Assembly: GCA_031550325.1 (NCBI GenBank)
Contig: JAVBOR010000015.1
Coordinates: 1-17,146, forward strand
DNA: 17,146 nt
Direction of reading: 5' to 3'
From: JAVBTT01 sp031550325
GTDB lineage: Bacteria; Bacillota; Clostridia; Oscillospirales; UBA929
Below are positions 14,020-17,146 of this stretch, one piece after another. A program made the translations under genes and the position numbers. Each line of letters begins with the position of its first letter. The stretch's first letter is position 1. A model generated the notes under the pieces. The model had not been told where the DNA came from. It saw only the letters and a program-made list of their open reading frames with translations, and ran no database searches.

Positions 14020-16860
14020 ATGAAAAAACGCATACTCAGTCTGTTCCTGGCGGCAATGATTTTGGCCCTGCCGTTTTCCGCGATGGCCAAAGGTTTGGCG
14101 GCCGAAATAGCTCAGCCGATTGAGGCCGAGGCCGCCGGCAAGGCGGTCACATTGTCCGGCCCCGAAGCGCAAGCGATAGAACTAGTGGAGGTCTATATTA
14201 ATGTTTATCCCAGAAGCTTTTACTTGATAGGCGACTACACTGATTGGTCCGAACTCCAGCTTGTGGCGGTGTACATGGACACGGAGACCGAGTTAATGCA
14301 ACAGGAAATCGTGCCGTACGACTTTATCTCCATCCCGGATGGGACGCTGCTGACCGAGGCCGGGTATTTCTCGGCTTATGTAGTTTGCTTGGACAGACAA
14401 CTGGACTTCAACTATACCGTCCAAGACCCCAACCCCTCGCAGGGCTACATACGCAATGAGTACCTTGAGGCGTTCGTGGAGTATCAAGACTCCGGCGATG
14501 AAAACGGCAGATTTACGATCGGCACGACCGGAGGAAACCCCGGAAGGACTTCGGACGACAATAAAAATATGCTGTATGGCCACCCGAACCCCTGGTCGTC
14601 CTTCACGACCATCAAAATTGACGGCCAGAGCTACCAGTTTAGTGCGCGCGGACACAGCGACGACGCGCTTTCTGTGAACACGGCCGTGATGACCATCAAC
14701 GGAGTTGAAGTCGAGCAGAAGCTTTCCTTTATCACAAACCCGAACACCGGCAGGGATGAAATCATCAAGATTGAGTATACGCTCACCAATCAGAGTGAAA
14801 GCGTCCGCGACCTCGGCACGCGGATTATGCTCGACACCATGCTGGGCGGCAATGACAACGCGCCGTTCCGCATTCCGGGCGTCGGCGCGGTGACCACCGA
14901 GACTGAGTTTGTCGGCGACGCGATCCCCAAAAAGTGGCAGGCCTTTGACGACCTGACCAATCCAACCGTCATCAGCACGGGCACGTTCTACTCCGCAGAC
15001 TCCATCCGTCCCGACAAGGTGCAGTTTGTCAACTGGGGCTCGATTGACTCCACGCTGTGGGACTATACCGTCACGCCGGGCCGAAATAACGGCGACAGCG
15101 CCGTGGGCGTTTACTTTGATCCCCGCGCGGTCGAGTCGGGCGAGAGCGTTGTCTTTGAAACTTACTACGGCCTGGCTGAGTTTGCGGCCGAAGACCTTCG
15201 TCCCCCGCTGGCCGTCATCATCGACGCCGACGGGCAGTTCACAATCAATCAGGCCAGGGACGGCTATGAGCCGTACCTCGTCACAGCGTACATCCAAAAC
15301 GCCGGGAGCGCGGCCTCCGAGGGCGCGGAGATCCAGATTTCCCTGCCGGACGGCATGAGCCTGGACGCCCTGACGCCCGACGCCACAATTGCGATCGACC
15401 CCATCCAGCCCAACGGCATGCAACAGGTGACCTGGAGCGTTCTCGTGCCGCTGCAGAACGAGACCACCACATTTGAATACAAAGTTGTTCTGACCGCCGA
15501 CAACGACGACCCCAAGATCCTCGAACTCTCGGCCGTCGCGCCCGAGTGGCTGTCCAGCCTTGAAATTGTCTCCGAACCGGCGAAGAGCTACTACACCGGC
15601 CAGGCGCTGGATCTGGACGGCTTAGTCACGGTCGCGCACTACAGCGACGGCAGCTCGCGCGAAGTGGCGCCCACGCTGGTCTTCCCCGCCGAGGGTACGG
15701 TATTCTATACCCCCGGAACGCAGACAGTTACGGTTCGCTACAGCGAAAGCGGCGGAACGCGCGAAGCAAGCTTTGACATCGAAATCGAAAAAGCCCCGCT
15801 TAGCGACATTGTGGTCACACGCCTGCCCGACACGATCGAGTATGTCGTGGGAAGTCCGCTGAATCTGAGCGGCCTTGTCGTGACGGCGCTTTACCAGTAC
15901 GGCACGTCCGAGGTGGTGACGGGGTATACGACCACTCCGGCGGGCGGCGAGATTCTGGCAGTGCCCGGGACGCAGACCGTCGTGATCAGCTACACCGAAA
16001 ACGGCGTGACCCGCGAGACCCAGTTTAACGTTGAGGTCACCGCGCCCGTCCTCGAGGCGATTTCGCTTGACACCGCGGACTGCAAGCTCGAATACATGCA
16101 GGGGGATACGCTTGACCTCACCGGGCTGAAGGTCTGGGCGCACTATAGCACCCTGTCGACCGCGCTTGTGACCGACTACACGACCTCGCCGCTGCACGGC
16201 GACATGCTCGCTCAGGCGGGCGTGCAGACCGTCACGGTCAGCTACACCGAAAACGGCAAAACCGTCACAAGCTCCTTCTCGATCATGGTCAAAGCTAAGC
16301 CTGTGCTCACGGTGTATACGATCATCCCCAGCCAGATCCTGACCAACCTCAGCGCCACCATTCGCATCGAGTACGCTGGTGAAAACCTAGAGACCGTCAG
16401 CTTTGTGATGTATGACCTTGAGGGCGTCGTTCTGGCGACGGCAACGGGCGCCGAAGGCGTGGCGAAACTTTATCTGGAGACCGGGCCTCAGGCAGCGGGA
16501 AGCTACACCATCGAGGCTTTTTCCGGCGACGTATCGGTCGGCGTGGGCGCCATAACGGTTGTCCCGTACGACACGAATATCTGGACAGTGGCCCTGTTTG
16601 AGAACGCCGACGGGTTTGTCTGCTTCCAGTTCAACGCCGACATCTCTGCCAGAGACGGCAAGTTTGACAAGGAAGTCACGCTCGCGGGAAGCACCGTGAC
16701 CTGCACGCTCGGGTCGGACGGCCGCAGCCTCGTGACCAATCTGGTGTACGACGAGCTGCCCGTTGGCGCGGCGAAGTTCACCGTCGCGGGCATTAAGTAC
16801 CCGGCGCTGTTCCCGAGTTACTCGTTTACCTTCACCGTAAACGCCGACATTCAGCACTGA
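14020..16860 (+). CDS. Secreted multi-domain Ig-like (Big_3) surface protein
   Basis: The 946-residue product has a Sec signal peptide (MKKR, hydrophobic to about 22, likely cut after AMA). Then come an N-terminal beta-rich part resembling a Big_3 domain (about 52-135), a larger beta-sandwich domain (about 145-390) with the SFITNPNTGRDE, GGNDNAPFRIPG and ETYYGLAEF stretches, and a CARDB/DUF11-like domain (about 392-507). Three tandem bacterial Ig-like repeats follow (512-592, 593-675, 676-760; each with a Y-x-x-G-x-x-L-x-L-x-GL start and a PGTQTV-type end). The C-terminal module (762-946) is shared with the tandem esterase. There is no catalytic motif, LPxTG or SLH repeat. It probably serves binding or adhesion at the cell surface. 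The ATG at 14020 has AGAAGGG 8 nt upstream. Expression likely depends on the leader RNA. Confidence 0.85.
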   Translation: MKKRILSLFLAAMILALPFSAMAKGLAAEIAQPIEAEAAGKAVTLSGPEAQAIELVEVYINVYPRSFYLIGDYTDWSELQLVAVYMDTETELMQQEIVPYDFISIPDGTLLTEAGYFSAYVVCLDRQLDFNYTVQDPNPSQGYIRNEYLEAFVEYQDSGDENGRFTIGTTGGNPGRTSDDNKNMLYGHPNPWSSFTTIKIDGQSYQFSARGHSDDALSVNTAVMTINGVEVEQKLSFITNPNTGRDEIIKIEYTLTNQSESVRDLGTRIMLDTMLGGNDNAPFRIPGVGAVTTETEFVGDAIPKKWQAFDDLTNPTVISTGTFYSADSIRPDKVQFVNWGSIDSTLWDYTVTPGRNNGDSAVGVYFDPRAVESGESVVFETYYGLAEFAAEDLRPPLAVIIDADGQFTINQARDGYEPYLVTAYIQNAGSAASEGAEIQISLPDGMSLDALTPDATIAIDPIQPNGMQQVTWSVLVPLQNETTTFEYKVVLTADNDDPKILELSAVAPEWLSSLEIVSEPAKSYYTGQALDLDGLVTVAHYSDGSSREVAPTLVFPAEGTVFYTPGTQTVTVRYSESGGTREASFDIEIEKAPLSDIVVTRLPDTIEYVVGSPLNLSGLVVTALYQYGTSEVVTGYTTTPAGGEILAVPGTQTVVISYTENGVTRETQFNVEVTAPVLEAISLDTADCKLEYMQGDTLDLTGLKVWAHYSTLSTALVTDYTTSPLHGDMLAQAGVQTVTVSYTENGKTVTSSFSIMVKAKPVLTVYTIIPSQILTNLSATIRIEYAGENLETVSFVMYDLEGVVLATATGAEGVAKLYLETGPQAAGSYTIEAFSGDVSVGVGAITVVPYDTNIWTVALFENADGFVCFQFNADISARDGKFDKEVTLAGSTVTCTLGSDGRSLVTNLVYDELPVGAAKFTVAGIKYPALFPSYSFTFTVNADIQH

Positions 16861-16867
16861 TTTATGT

Positions 16868-16903
16868 CTGAGGGCCGCTTCTCTTTTGAGAAGCGGCCCT
16901 CAG
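16868..16903 (+). terminator. Perfect 16-bp hairpin after the Ig-like gene
   Basis: 16868-16883 pairs fully with 16888-16903 around a TTTT loop, starting 8 nt after the stop codon. It is placed as a terminator, but no T-tract follows (CCTGTAGAC). It may instead be a 3' stabiliser of the mRNA. A smaller CAAAGG/CCTTTG hairpin follows before the 200-bp repeat. Confidence 0.6.
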
Positions 16904-16946
16904 CCTGTAGACAAAGGCCGCCTCTTCGTTCCTTTGCGCAAAACCA

Positions 16947-17146
16947 CGTCGAGCCTGACGCCGTAGGCGGCGCGTCCCTGCTGGACTGAAATAAGAAGAG
17001 CCGAGCGCCCGAGCAGGGAGGCCTGGAGCCTGGAGGCGTTTTGAAGCGCACGCGCCCCGAATGGGCGACCGGTTCAAAAGCCGCAAGGCGAAGGACGACC
17101 GCCCGCGAGGACGAATGAGGCTTGACAGGCGAAAAAAATTAGAACC
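16947..17146. repeat. 200-bp direct repeat, right copy
   Basis: This is the second copy of the sequence at 1-200, in the same orientation, with four substitutions. Its left edge is set here, since the 20 bases before it are unrelated to any visible sequence near copy 1 (whose left flank is outside the window). It runs to the last base of the window, so its right edge is not seen. The substitution at repeat position 116 breaks the CCCC-GAA-GGGG hairpin present in the left copy. Confidence 0.9.

Noticed and set aside
13683..14172. Minus-strand ORFs of 135 and 151 codons over the leader RNA
   Set aside because: They overlap the promoter and the paired helices of the leader RNA and have low-complexity, arginine/proline-rich translations, so they look spurious.
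14293..15423. A 376-codon minus-strand ORF opposite the Ig-like protein gene
   Set aside because: The plus-strand frame has a signal peptide, a ribosome binding site and recognisable domains; the antisense frame has none of these.

Overview
The window looks like chromosomal DNA of a fairly GC-rich member of the Bacillota, most likely Clostridia. The reasons are strong GGAGG-type ribosome binding sites, well-spaced sigma-A-like promoters, an RpiR/SIS regulator, and large secreted proteins with bacterial Ig-like (Big_3-type) domains. I cannot name the genus from the sequence alone.

Layout. The first and last 200 bases are the two copies of a direct repeat (4 mismatches), so the window is bracketed by a dispersed repeat. 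After the left copy comes a hairpin-rich REP-like element (241-315), a holin-like small membrane protein that looks 5'-truncated (334-573), a strong terminator (586-624) and a tRNA-Leu(UAA) on the minus strand (737-825). Next is a minus-strand O-antigen-ligase/Wzy-like membrane protein (850-2259) with a near-consensus promoter. A second copy of the hairpin element (2501-2602) separates it from a 1254-residue secreted esterase (2668-6432). This esterase carries two complete type-B carboxylesterase domains in tandem, with an exact 1581-bp period, followed by an Ig-like/C-terminal module.

The centre is a minus-strand cluster, in transcription order: GH3 beta-N-acetylhexosaminidase-like enzyme (10767-12473), OFA/MCT-type MFS transporter (9345-10655), CocE/NonD-type hydrolase (7633-9321) and RpiR-family regulator (6600-7505). 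A LysR regulator (12666-13568) is divergent from the GH3 gene. This reads as an uptake-and-hydrolysis unit with two local regulators. The substrate is unknown; an amino-sugar-containing or acylated compound is the simplest guess.

The right part holds a promoter (13705-13733), then a roughly 245-nt highly structured leader RNA closed by a 9-bp terminal stem (13738-13981), then a 946-residue secreted Ig-like surface protein (14020-16860). The C-terminal ~170-185 residues of this protein are clearly homologous to the C-terminus of the tandem esterase (VVPY-x-T-x-IW ... KYP-x-LFPSYSFTFTV). Neither protein has an LPxTG motif, SLH repeats or a C-terminal membrane segment. The shared module is therefore a candidate for an undescribed surface-attachment or secretion domain, and with the leader RNA it is the most interesting content of the window.
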